A stretch of 32,534 nucleotides of DNA from an uncultured Parabacteroides sp. (GTDB lineage: Bacteria; Bacteroidota; Bacteroidia; Bacteroidales; Tannerellaceae), in assembly GCA_949298575.1 (NCBI GenBank), contig CASFXH010000035.1, positions 1 to 32,534 on the forward strand, given 5' to 3'. The position numbers and the translations under genes are program-made. Below are positions 8,843 to 17,022 of the stretch, in pieces. The notes beneath the pieces are model-generated. The model ran no database searches and was not told where the DNA came from. It saw nothing but the letters and a program-made list of their open reading frames with translations. Each line of letters begins with the position of its first letter. Within the stretch, counting starts at the first letter, position 1.

Positions 8843-8850
8843 CGAAATTA
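8843..8850 (-). promoter_or_regulatory. Candidate -7 box for argS
   Basis: The minus strand reads TAATTTCG, close to TAnnTTTG, 31 bases before the argS ATG. A T-rich tract lies just upstream, but there is no clear TTTG at the expected distance. Confidence 0.4.
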
Positions 8851-8895
8851 CATAAAAAAGTGCCCGAGAATCACGCGTAATCACGGATTTTTGCC

Positions 8896-8903
8896 TAAGT
8901 TTG
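8896..8903 (+). promoter_or_regulatory. Candidate -7 box for the rhomboid unit
   Basis: TAAGTTTG matches TAnnTTTG exactly and lies 33 bases before the first rhomboid ATG, in the divergent gap with argS. No good TTTG is visible at -33. Confidence 0.5.
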
Positions 8904-8936
8904 CCGCCAATATCATTTAGCGTAATCTAAAAAAGT

Positions 8937-9659
8937 ATGATGAATCAGACGAGCTCCGGTTTTTTGAGCGACATTCCGACAGTCACGAAAAATATCATTA
9001 TCATCAACCTGCTGATGTGGTTAGCCAGCCTGACCCTACCCAAAGTCGGGATCGACTTGATCGATTGGTTCGGGCTGCATTTCCCTGGCGCGACAGACTT
9101 TAAGCTCTACCAGATTTTCACCTACATGTTCATGCACGACACGCATTCTTTCGCGCATGTATTCTTCAACATGTTCGCGGTCTACATGTTCGGCCGGGTG
9201 CTGGAGAACGTGTGGGGCCCCAAGCGGTTCCTGACTTTTTACCTGGTGACAGGGCTGGGCGCCGGCCTCATTCAAGAGATCGTCTGGGCTTTTAACCTGT
9301 CGGATGTCCTGATGGCCGAGCAAGACCTGGTCAACCTGAACGGCACGCAAATCTTGAGCAAATCCGCTTTCTTGAATTATTTCGTGACGATCGGGGCGTC
9401 GGGCGCGGTCTTCGGCATCCTGCTCGCGTTCGCGATGCTCTTCCCGAACGTTCCGCTTTACCTGATGTTCATCCCCATTCCTATCAAAGCGAAATATTTC
9501 GTGATCTTCTATGGCTTGGCCGAGCTGTTCTTGGGCGTGGCGAGCTTCGGAGGCGACACGGTGGCGCACTTCGCCCATTTGGGAGGTATGCTCTTCGGTT
9601 TTATCCTGATTCGTTATTGGCAAAAGAAAGACTTGAACAATGGAAAATTTTATCTCTAA
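8937..9659 (+). CDS. Rhomboid family intramembrane serine protease
   Basis: A 240-residue polytopic membrane protein that should cleave transmembrane substrates within the inner membrane. Six hydrophobic segments are visible. The L1-type loop has HVFFNMFAVYMFG. The catalytic serine is S155 in TIGASGAVFG (GxSG motif) and the histidine is H214 in AHFAHLGGMLFG, so the Ser-His dyad is intact. The ATG at 8937 is directly followed by a second ATG at 8940 and either may be used. The 3' end overlaps the next gene, a second rhomboid, by 20 bases, so the two are translationally linked. Physiological substrates in Bacteroidetes are unknown. Confidence 0.93.
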   Translation: MMNQTSSGFLSDIPTVTKNIIIINLLMWLASLTLPKVGIDLIDWFGLHFPGATDFKLYQIFTYMFMHDTHSFAHVFFNMFAVYMFGRVLENVWGPKRFLTFYLVTGLGAGLIQEIVWAFNLSDVLMAEQDLVNLNGTQILSKSAFLNYFVTIGASGAVFGILLAFAMLFPNVPLYLMFIPIPIKAKYFVIFYGLAELFLGVASFGGDTVAHFAHLGGMLFGFILIRYWQKKDLNNGKFYL

Positions 9660-10518
9660 CCTGAAAGGCTCGTTCCGCCACGGGAACATCCTGGTAAAGT
9701 TGATATATATTAATGTAGGGCTGTTCATCCTGATCCGGCTCTTAAGCGTGCTTTTATTGCTGTTCAACGCGCAGAACATTCCTTTCTTGTTCTACCTCCA
9801 GTTGCCCGCCTCGCTGGAATCCTTGCTTTACCGGCCGTGGACGATCGTGACTTATATGTTCACGCACTACGAATTCCTGCATATCCTGTTCAATATGCTG
9901 TGGCTTTACTGGTTTGGAGCCCTTTTCTTGAGCGCCTTCAACGAGCGCCAATTGGGAGGGCTCTATTTGCTGGGAGGATTCGCCGGAGCCTTTTTCTTCA
10001 TCTTGAGCTATAACTTATTCCCCTATTTCCGCGGGATGGTGGACTTCAGCTACCTGATGGGCGCGTCGGCGTCGGTCATGGCCATCGTGTTCGCGATCTC
10101 TTTTTATCAAAAAGACAGGATCATCAATCTCTTCCTGATTGGCCGGGTGAAGCTGATCTACTTGGCGTTATTCACCTTAGTGATCGACCTGCTCGCCATC
10201 ACGTCAGAAAACGCGGGGGGACACATCGCGCATATCGGAGGCGCCCTGATGGGCATTTGGTTCGCTTCCCAAGCGCAAGCCGGAAAGGACTTGACCGCCT
10301 CCCTGAACCGGATCGTGGATTGGTTCGTAAATTTAGGCAAACGCAAACCCAAAATGAAAGTGACCTATAAACGGACGGAAACAGACTACGAATACAACGC
10401 CCGGAAACATCAGGAAGAAGAAGACATCAATAACATCCTTGACAAGATCAAACGCTCGGGCTATCAAAGCCTGTCGGCCGAGGAGAAAAAACGCCTGTTC
10501 GATTCCAGCAAAAAATAA
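9640..10518 (+). CDS. Second rhomboid family protease with C-terminal cytoplasmic tail
   Basis: 292 residues. The rhomboid core has THYEFLHILFNMLWLYWFG, the catalytic serine S143 in LMGASASVMA and the histidine H198 in GGHIAHIGGALMG; the dyad is complete. After the last membrane segment there is a hydrophilic tail of about 80 residues (KVTYKRTETDYEYN...DKIKRSGYQSLSAEEKKRLF). This conserved tail is found on Bacteroidetes rhomboids (DUF6576-like by recollection) and is probably cytoplasmic. It starts inside the end of the upstream rhomboid, in another frame, and the next gene begins 21 bases after its stop. The three therefore form one operon. Two adjacent, clearly different rhomboids suggest either a heteromeric complex or separate substrates; this is inference. 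Confidence 0.92.
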   Translation: MENFISNLKGSFRHGNILVKLIYINVGLFILIRLLSVLLLLFNAQNIPFLFYLQLPASLESLLYRPWTIVTYMFTHYEFLHILFNMLWLYWFGALFLSAFNERQLGGLYLLGGFAGAFFFILSYNLFPYFRGMVDFSYLMGASASVMAIVFAISFYQKDRIINLFLIGRVKLIYLALFTLVIDLLAITSENAGGHIAHIGGALMGIWFASQAQAGKDLTASLNRIVDWFVNLGKRKPKMKVTYKRTETDYEYNARKHQEEEDINNILDKIKRSGYQSLSAEEKKRLFDSSKK

Positions 10519-10539
10519 TAAATAAGAAAAGGAAACGAC

Positions 10540-11640
10540 ATGTGGGAGACGTTGAAATCAATCGTTCGACACACGTTCGCCAGCGCGAACATTCTGGTGA
10601 TCATCCTCTTCGTACTCTCCGCTTATTCAGACCGCGTCTCACCCGACACGAGCGTATTCTTCTCCTTGCTGGGCCTGGCCTTTCCGGTCTTGGCGATCTT
10701 GACGCTCTTGTTTATCTTCTACTGGCTTTTCTTGGGGCATTGGCGATACTTGTGCATCGGTTTAGCCGCTTTCCTGATCTGCTGGGGACCGATCAACCAT
10801 TATTATCCCCTCCACGGAGAGACGAAAGTGCCCCAAGACAAGAATACATTGAAAGTATTAACCTACAACGTCATGGCCTTCGGCTACAAAGGCGATTCCG
10901 CCGACGAGCCCAATAAGATCTTGGAATACATCGCCCATTCGGACGCCGACTTGGTCTGTCTGCAAGAATATGCCATAAACAAGCAAACCAATCTATCCGC
11001 CAACCGGATCTACCGGACCTTGAAAATGTATCCCTACCGCTCCGTCTTTTATTTAAATCGAACCAAATATCAAGACTTGGGCATCGCCCTTTTCTCCAAA
11101 TACCCCATCTCCCATTCAAAGCGAATCGACTATGATTCCGACTCCAACGGCTCCTCCATCCATCAAGTGACAATCAACGGGAAAAAACTGTTTGTCATCA
11201 ACAACCATCTGGAATCGTTCAAGCTCACCGCGGAAGACCGTAGCCGCTACTCAGACCTGATCAGCCGTTTCGACGCGGAAAAACTCCAGGCCATTCGAGG
11301 CACCATCACCGATAAGCTTGGCTCCGCCTTCCGCATCCGGGCCAAGCAAGCGGAAGCGGTGGCCGACGTAATCCGCCAAGAGAAGGATGCTTATTGGCTG
11401 GTATGCGGCGATTTCAACGATACGCCCATCTCCTATGCGCACCGCACTATCCAAGGACCGCTCGTCGACGCCTTCGCCGAATCGGGCTGTGGAGTAGGCA
11501 TCACCTACAACCAGAATTTCTTCTGGTTCCGGATCGACAACATCCTGCATTCAACGAATATCCAATCCCTGAACTGTCAAGTGGAAAAAATCCCTTATTC
11601 CGATCATTATCCCCTCTCCTGCTATATCACGCTGAAATAA
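10540..11640 (+). CDS. Membrane-anchored endonuclease/exonuclease/phosphatase family protein
   Basis: 366 residues. Residues 1-90 contain three hydrophobic segments (ANILVIILFVLSAY, FFSLLGLAFPVLAILTLLFIFYW, YLCIGLAAFLICW). From about 105 there is a full EEP (DNase I-like) domain: N110 in LTYNVMAF, E143 in VCLQEY, NNHLES, GDFNDTP, and the terminal SDHYPL (D355-H356). All metal-binding and catalytic positions of the fold are present. The substrate cannot be told from sequence: phosphodiester, phospholipid headgroup or inositol-phosphate substrates are all known in the superfamily. It is third in the rhomboid-rhomboid-EEP unit. The catalytic domain follows an odd number of membrane spans, so which side it faces depends on N-terminal topology. 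Confidence 0.9.
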   Translation: MWETLKSIVRHTFASANILVIILFVLSAYSDRVSPDTSVFFSLLGLAFPVLAILTLLFIFYWLFLGHWRYLCIGLAAFLICWGPINHYYPLHGETKVPQDKNTLKVLTYNVMAFGYKGDSADEPNKILEYIAHSDADLVCLQEYAINKQTNLSANRIYRTLKMYPYRSVFYLNRTKYQDLGIALFSKYPISHSKRIDYDSDSNGSSIHQVTINGKKLFVINNHLESFKLTAEDRSRYSDLISRFDAEKLQAIRGTITDKLGSAFRIRAKQAEAVADVIRQEKDAYWLVCGDFNDTPISYAHRTIQGPLVDAFAESGCGVGITYNQNFFWFRIDNILHSTNIQSLNCQVEKIPYSDHYPLSCYITLK

Positions 11641-11756
11641 GTCCAAGCCTAGGAAAAGCATGAGTCCGGAACGAGCGCTCACCCGTCTTCTGCCTGAAAG
11701 AACTAAGAATGTGGCAAATAATTAGCCTTTTTACTCTTTCGCTTAAGAAAAACACC

Positions 11757-11764
11757 TATCTTTG
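11757..11764 (+). promoter_or_regulatory. -7 box for secDF
   Basis: TATCTTTG matches TAnnTTTG exactly, with a TTTTT tract about 25 bases upstream in place of a perfect -33 TTTG. It leaves a 5' leader of roughly 55 bases before the secDF ATG. Confidence 0.6.
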
Positions 11765-11822
11765 CACCCTGTGAAAAAATGGATACAAGATTAATATAAT
11801 AACGTAATAAACTAAGGTTCAA

Positions 11823-14800
11823 ATGCAAAACAAAGGATTTGTAAAGGTCTTTGCCGTCCTGCTTTCGTTGGTTTGCTTGTTTTACCTGTCGTTTTCTTTC
11901 GTAACGGGGTATTACAATAGCAAAGCGGCCAAGTACGCGGCCGGAGACGCGGTAAAGGAGAGCGCTTATCTGGACTCTCTCGCTACTCAAAAGGTATGGC
12001 TGGGCTATACGCTAAAAGAATGTCAAGAAATGGAAATCAGCCTGGGTCTTGACCTGAAAGGCGGTATGAACGTGGTACTCGAGCTCAACGTGGCCGATGT
12101 TGTCCGTTCCCTTTCCAACAACAACCCGGATCCCAATTTCAACAAGGCATTGGATTTGGCTTACACGCAACAAGCGACCAGCCAAAGACATTTTATCGAC
12201 CTGTTCGCGGACGAATATCGGGCTTTGGACAGCAACGCCCGTTTAGCGACTATCTTCAGCACGTTCGAGTTCAAGGATAAGATCACGCCACAAAGCTCTG
12301 ACGCCGAAGTGGTTTCCGTCTTGAAAGAAGAACTGCAAAGCGCGATCGACAACTCGTTCAACGTCTTGCGAACCCGTATTGACCGTTTCGGCGTGGTCTC
12401 TCCAAACATCCAACGCTTGGAAACCGCGGGACGTATCCTGGTAGAGTTACCGGGCGTCAAGGAGCCGGAGCGTGTGCGTAAGCTCCTACAAGGAAGCGCG
12501 AACCTTGAGTTTTGGGAAACCTACCAATTACCGGAAATCTATCAACAATTGGTTGCCGCGGACCAAGTCTTGGCCGACATCCTGAGCAAAGAGCAAGCGG
12601 CAGACTCGACCGCGGTCGCTGAACCTACCACTGAACAAGTGGAAGCCAGCGAGACAACGGCAACTCCTTCTTCTGAGGCTGATTCCCTCTTAGCCGAGAT
12701 CGGACAAGAACAACCGACCGCCGAGGCACAAAGCATGGAAGCTTTCGAGAAGGAACATCCTCTCTTCGCCTTGCTGCAAATCAGCCAATACAACGGACAG
12801 CTCGCGAACAGCGCGACGGTTGGTATCGCCGAGGCCAAAAACATGGAGAAGATTTCCCAATATCTGGAAATCCCTCGAGTAAAAGAAACCCTGCCGCGCA
12901 ATCTGGCCTTGAAATGGGGCGTGAAAGCGATCGACGAGCGGGAACAATATTATGAACTGTATGCCCTGAAAGTCACGAATCGCGACGGCAGCCCGGCTTT
13001 GGGTGGCGACGTGGTCACGAGCGCGAACGCCGACTTCACCCAACAAGTAGGTGGCCGCACGGAGCAAGTCGTCGATATGGTGATGAACGCGGAAGGCGCG
13101 AAAGCATGGGCCCGCCTGACAAAAGAGAATATCGGGAAACAAGTCGCCATCGTCTTGGATGAGATGGTTTACTCCGCGCCAACCGTCCAAGTAGAGATTA
13201 CCGGCGGCCGCTCGCAAATCACGGGTAACTTCACGCCCGAGGAAGCGAAAGACTTAGCGAACGTCTTGAACTCCGGTAAGATGGCCGCTTCGGTTCACAT
13301 CGTCCAAGAGGATGTTGTCGGTCCGTCATTGGGACAAGAGGCCATCGAGGCTGGCGTGATCTCGTTCGTCATCGCCTTGGTCATTTTGATGGTTTATATG
13401 TGCGTCTTCTACGGCCTCGTCCCGGGCTTGATCGCGGACGGCGCTTTGGTCTTGAACATCTTCTTCACGATGGGTATCTTGGCCTCGTTCCAAGCCGTGC
13501 TGACCTTGCCGGGTATCGCCGGTATGGTGTTGACGCTGGGTATGGCGGTCGACGCGAACGTGTTGATCTACGAGCGTACGAAAGAGGAATTACGCGCCGG
13601 CAAGAACTTGCATAAAGCCATCGCCGACGGTTACTCCAACGCCTTCTCCGCGATCTTCGACTCGAACTTGACTTCGATCATCACCGGTATCGTCTTGTTC
13701 TACTTCGGTACGGGACCGATTCGCGGTTTCGCCACCACGTTGATCATCGGTTTGATCGCCAACTTCCTGACCGCCGTCTTCTTGACCCGTATCGTCTATG
13801 AGCACCTGTTGGCGAAAGACAAGATCAAAGATCTGCCTTTCACCACCTCGATATCGAAAGACTTGCTGCGCGACCCGAAGGTGAACTTCCTGGCCGCCCG
13901 CAAGGTTGGCTATATCATCCCGTTGGTGATCGTCGTACTGGGTATCATCTCCTACTTCACGGTGGGCTTGAATAATGGTATCGATTTCACTGGTGGACGT
14001 AACTACATCATCCGTTTCGACAAGCCAGTCCACACCGACCAAGTGCGTGACCTGCTGAATACGCATTTCGAAGGCTCCGTCAGTGTCATCCAGATCGGTA
14101 CCGCCGATCAAGTGCGTGTCTCCACCAACTACCGGATCGCCGACAACGACCCGAACGTGGACCAAGACATCGAGGCGAAATTGTATGACGGATTGAAGAC
14201 CTTGCTCCCCGAGGGCACGACGCTCGACCAATTCTCGAGCGACTTCATCCAAAGCTCGCAAAAAGTGGGTCCGAGTATGGCTGATGATATCAAGAACAGC
14301 GCGATCCTCGCGGTGATCTTCTCCATGTTCTGTATGGCCGCCTACATTTTGCTCCGTTTCCGCGACGTCTCGTTCTCGGCCGGCGCCTTTGTATCGGTCT
14401 TCGCGACAACCTTGTGCATCATCGCGTTCTATACGTTGCTGTGGAAGATCCTGCCTTTCTCCATGGAGGTCGACCAGACGTTTATCGCCGCGATCCTGAC
14501 GATCATCGGTTACTCCATCAACGATACGGTGGTCGTCTTCGACCGTATCCGCGAGACGATCGCGATCTATCCGAAGCGCGACCGTTACCAAGTGATCAAC
14601 GACGCCTTGAACTCGACCTTGTGCCGTACGTTCAACACCTCTATGACCACCTTGATGGTTGTCCTCTGTATCTTCATCCTGGGCGGTAGCACGATCCGGA
14701 GCTTCACGTTCGCGATCCTGCTCGGTATCATCATCGGTACCTACTCGACCTTGTTCGTGGCGACCCCGATCGCGTATGAGATCCAGAAATATAAGAAACT

Positions 14801-14831
14801 GTCCTCCGCGGAAGAAGATTCCAAGAAATAA
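11823..14831 (+). CDS. secDF: Protein translocase SecDF, fused
   Basis: A 1002-residue inner-membrane protein that uses the proton gradient to complete Sec-dependent export. SecD half: first membrane span at 8-30, LGLDLKGGMNVVLEL near 74-88, the P1 periplasmic domain, DLANVLNSGKMAAS, the GPSLGQEAIEAG span entry, and the signature GMAVDANVLIYER near 570. SecF half: begins about residue 685 with VGLNNGIDFTGGRNYI near 715 and GYSINDTVVVFDRIRE near 895. An Ala/Glu/Thr/Ser-rich, low-complexity insert sits in P1 at about residues 255-305. Fusion and large size are normal for Bacteroidetes. It has its own promoter and a terminator just after the stop, so it looks monocistronic. Confidence 0.97.
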   Translation: MQNKGFVKVFAVLLSLVCLFYLSFSFVTGYYNSKAAKYAAGDAVKESAYLDSLATQKVWLGYTLKECQEMEISLGLDLKGGMNVVLELNVADVVRSLSNNNPDPNFNKALDLAYTQQATSQRHFIDLFADEYRALDSNARLATIFSTFEFKDKITPQSSDAEVVSVLKEELQSAIDNSFNVLRTRIDRFGVVSPNIQRLETAGRILVELPGVKEPERVRKLLQGSANLEFWETYQLPEIYQQLVAADQVLADILSKEQAADSTAVAEPTTEQVEASETTATPSSEADSLLAEIGQEQPTAEAQSMEAFEKEHPLFALLQISQYNGQLANSATVGIAEAKNMEKISQYLEIPRVKETLPRNLALKWGVKAIDEREQYYELYALKVTNRDGSPALGGDVVTSANADFTQQVGGRTEQVVDMVMNAEGAKAWARLTKENIGKQVAIVLDEMVYSAPTVQVEITGGRSQITGNFTPEEAKDLANVLNSGKMAASVHIVQEDVVGPSLGQEAIEAGVISFVIALVILMVYMCVFYGLVPGLIADGALVLNIFFTMGILASFQAVLTLPGIAGMVLTLGMAVDANVLIYERTKEELRAGKNLHKAIADGYSNAFSAIFDSNLTSIITGIVLFYFGTGPIRGFATTLIIGLIANFLTAVFLTRIVYEHLLAKDKIKDLPFTTSISKDLLRDPKVNFLAARKVGYIIPLVIVVLGIISYFTVGLNNGIDFTGGRNYIIRFDKPVHTDQVRDLLNTHFEGSVSVIQIGTADQVRVSTNYRIADNDPNVDQDIEAKLYDGLKTLLPEGTTLDQFSSDFIQSSQKVGPSMADDIKNSAILAVIFSMFCMAAYILLRFRDVSFSAGAFVSVFATTLCIIAFYTLLWKILPFSMEVDQTFIAAILTIIGYSINDTVVVFDRIRETIAIYPKRDRYQVINDALNSTLCRTFNTSMTTLMVVLCIFILGGSTIRSFTFAILLGIIIGTYSTLFVATPIAYEIQKYKKLSSAEEDSKK

Positions 14832-14858
14832 TAAACTCTTCGCGAGTTTCCTTCATAC

Positions 14859-14894
14859 GGCCCTCCTGAGAATCCCTCAGGGGGGCTTTTTTCT
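14859..14894 (+). terminator. Intrinsic terminator of secDF
   Basis: GCCCTCCTGAG pairs with CTCAGGGGGGC around an AATCC loop and is followed directly by TTTTTTCTT. It lies 28 bases after the secDF stop. This is a canonical G+C hairpin plus T-run. Confidence 0.9.
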
Positions 14895-14929
14895 TACGCC
14901 AAACCACAATATCCGTAGGGAAATACCGC

Positions 14930-15118
14930 TCGCGTAAACGCGATGGGTATTCGCGATATTGAATTGTTAGCTCGCGTGAACGCGATGGGTATTCGCGGCG
15001 TTGAATTGTTAACTCGCGTGAACGCGATGGGTATTCGCGGCATTGAATTGTTAACTCGCGTGAACGCGATGGGTATTCGCGGCGTTGAATTGTTAACTCG
15101 CGTGAACGCGATGGCTTT
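14930..15118. repeat. 42-bp tandem repeat array
   Basis: Four full units start at 14939, 14981, 15023 and 15065, exactly 42 bp apart. A partial copy lies before them (CTCGCGTAAA) and a broken one after (from 15107). Units 2 and 4 are identical; unit 3 differs by one base and unit 1 by a few. The unit contains CGCGATGGGTATTCGCG, flanked by CGCG at both ends, then TTGAATTGTTAACTCGCGTGAA. Because 42 is a multiple of three, a 14-residue peptide repeat (MGIRGVELLTRVNA) appears in one frame. That frame then runs antisense through ctpA and is not a believable gene. The array fills the middle of the 429-base gap between the secDF terminator and the ctpA 3' end. Confidence 0.92.
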
Positions 15119-15137
15119 TCCGAGCCTCGCTCATCGT

Positions 15138-15166
15138 TTCGCGCATGCGCGAAGGCCCTTTAGGGC
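15138..15166. other. Perfect 16-bp palindrome and adjacent short hairpin
   Basis: TTCGCGCATGCGCGAA at 15138-15153 is a perfect palindrome. GCCCTTTAGGGC at 15155-15166 follows and can form a second small hairpin. Both lie between the 42-bp array and the ctpA terminator. They could be a protein-binding site or part of a compound termination region; the sequence alone does not decide. Confidence 0.5.
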
Positions 15167-15188
15167 AAAAGAAAGGCGAATAAGCGAA

Positions 15189-15232
15189 ATTGAAAAAGGG
15201 AACGCGAATTCGAATCCACATTCCCTTTCAAT
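15189..15232 (-). terminator. Hairpin downstream of ctpA
   Basis: ATTGAAAAAGGGAA (15189-15202) pairs with TTCCCTTTCAAT (15221-15232), with two bases bulged. It lies 29 bases beyond the ctpA stop on the minus strand. There is no long T-run, so termination efficiency is uncertain. Confidence 0.5.
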
Positions 15233-15260
15233 ACGATACCAACAAGTTCGGATAAATCCG

Positions 15261-16973
15261 CTATTTCTTTGGCCCGTCCGTTGTCGCGACGGTTTCCTCA
15301 CCGGCATCGACCGGCGCGCTCAGCGTTTTCGCGTAAAGCTCAGGATCGGCAAGGACTTCCAAAGCCTTCTCCAAGACAGGATCGTCTTTCAACCCTTCTT
15401 GCAGATTACCGCTCTGATAATAATAACGTTTAACGATCTCGGAAGCCAACACTTTTTTCACCTGATCCTTAAAGCGATCGAAATCACGCTCCAAATTAGG
15501 GGTCAATTTCTCCTCAAGGGCGGCGAAAAGCGTCGAGTCCTCATCCAAATAGCCTTCGAACTCGGCCACTTCCTTCAAACTGTTCAAAGCCTTCGCGCTT
15601 TGGCGGTCATAAGTGAAATTCTTCTCCATCGCGTAACGCTTCAAGGCCTCGAAGTCCTCGTCAGTCACCTGAAACTCCTCGATGGGCGCGATTTTCGGAT
15701 GCTTTTGTGCCCAGTCGGTCACGAAATCGAGCAATACCGTATCGGCGGCCAAGTAATAGAGCATGGTTGGCGTCTGGGGTTCCTCTACCTCAAACTCAGG
15801 CCGGACCCCGCCACCATCACGCACGGGGCGCCCGTTCGCGGTATAAAAGACCGAGGTCAAGCTATCGGGCACCGCCATCACCGTCCCGTCCTCGCGCCGA
15901 TGCGAGTAATCGAGCTGCTGGATACAGCGGCCGCTTGGAATATAATATTTGCTAACTGTCACTTTCAACTTGCCGTCATAAGGCAGGTCGCGTGTCGATT
16001 GCACCAGCCCCTTGCCGAACGAACGTTGACCGATCAAAACCGCCCGGTCCATATCCTGCAAAGAGCCTGAGACAATCTCGGACGACGAGGCCGACCCTCC
16101 ATTGATCAAGACCGCCATCGGGATGACCGTATCGAGCGGCTCCACCGGCGTGCGATAGGTCCGATCCCATTGTTTCAGCTTTCCGCGGGTCGAGATGACC
16201 TCACTTCCCTTCGGGACAAACAGGCCGACAATCTGCACGGCACCTTCCAGCACCCCACCCCCATTGTTGCGCAGATCCAGGATCAGCGACTTGATGTGGT
16301 GATTCTTCTTGAGGTCGAGGAAGGCGTCTTTCACCTCTTGCGCGCTCTTGTCCGTAAAACCTTGCAAATAAATATAACCGATACTGTCTTGCCGCACGCC
16401 ATAATAAACGACTTGGGGGGCGACGATCCGTTCGCGGGTAATCTCGATCTCGCGAGGTTTCTTCTCGTTAGGCCGCAAGATGGTGACGGTGAAAGTCGTA
16501 TTGGGCACGCCCTTCAACAACTCGCTCACCCGCTGGCTCGTCGCTTGGGAAACATCGATCGTATCGATCGCCAAGATCCAATCACCCACTTTCAAGCCCG
16601 CTTTCGCCGCCGGCATCCCCTCGGTCGGTTCGGAAATAATCACGCGGCCCTTCGAGTCGCGTTGGCGGATCACCGAGCCAATTCCGCCATACTCGCCCGT
16701 CGTCATCAGGCGCAAAGTCTCCATCTCGCTTTCCGGATAATACTCCGTATAAGGATCCAACCCGCCCAGCATCGCGTTGATGCCCCGCCGGATTGTTTTA
16801 TCCACATCAAATGAATCCACATAAAACATCTCCGTCTCTTTCACGAGCGCGTTGAAGATATCCAAGTTCTTACTGATCTCAAAATGATTGTCATCCTGCG
16901 CCCAAGCGTCCGCGTAAGGCAGGAAGCCCAACAGCAACCCGAGGCACCACAACCGACTTTTCCACTTCTTCAT
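15261..16973 (-). CDS. S41 family C-terminal processing peptidase
   Basis: 570 residues. A signal peptide (MKKWKSRLWCLGLLLGFLPYADAWAQ) directs it to the periplasm. An N-terminal helical region is followed by a PDZ domain at about 90-170 (GEYGGIGSVIRQRD, EGMPAAKAGLKVGDWILAID). The S41 core starts near 195 (IGYIYLQGF, LILDLRNNGGG). The serine of the GGSASSSEI motif (S296 by the spacing rule) and K321 of RSFGKG, 25 residues later, form the Ser-Lys dyad seen in CtpB-type enzymes. A long C-terminal extension (about 400-570) is common in Bacteroidetes members. It lies 49 bases downstream of the adenosine-kinase-like gene on the same strand and is probably its operon partner. Substrates are unknown. 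Confidence 0.93.
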   Translation of the reverse strand: MKKWKSRLWCLGLLLGFLPYADAWAQDDNHFEISKNLDIFNALVKETEMFYVDSFDVDKTIRRGINAMLGGLDPYTEYYPESEMETLRLMTTGEYGGIGSVIRQRDSKGRVIISEPTEGMPAAKAGLKVGDWILAIDTIDVSQATSQRVSELLKGVPNTTFTVTILRPNEKKPREIEITRERIVAPQVVYYGVRQDSIGYIYLQGFTDKSAQEVKDAFLDLKKNHHIKSLILDLRNNGGGVLEGAVQIVGLFVPKGSEVISTRGKLKQWDRTYRTPVEPLDTVIPMAVLINGGSASSSEIVSGSLQDMDRAVLIGQRSFGKGLVQSTRDLPYDGKLKVTVSKYYIPSGRCIQQLDYSHRREDGTVMAVPDSLTSVFYTANGRPVRDGGGVRPEFEVEEPQTPTMLYYLAADTVLLDFVTDWAQKHPKIAPIEEFQVTDEDFEALKRYAMEKNFTYDRQSAKALNSLKEVAEFEGYLDEDSTLFAALEEKLTPNLERDFDRFKDQVKKVLASEIVKRYYYQSGNLQEGLKDDPVLEKALEVLADPELYAKTLSAPVDAGEETVATTDGPKK

Positions 16974-17022
16974 ATCTTACATTTCATTATTTAGGCGTGT
17001 AAAAATAAAGCATATATAGCGC

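Noticed and set aside
14943-16070. 375-codon open frame on the plus strand starting in the 42-bp array
   Set aside because: It is the repeat frame running on antisense through ctpA, which has a complete S41 catalytic domain, signal peptide and family length. The antisense part has no recognisable domain.
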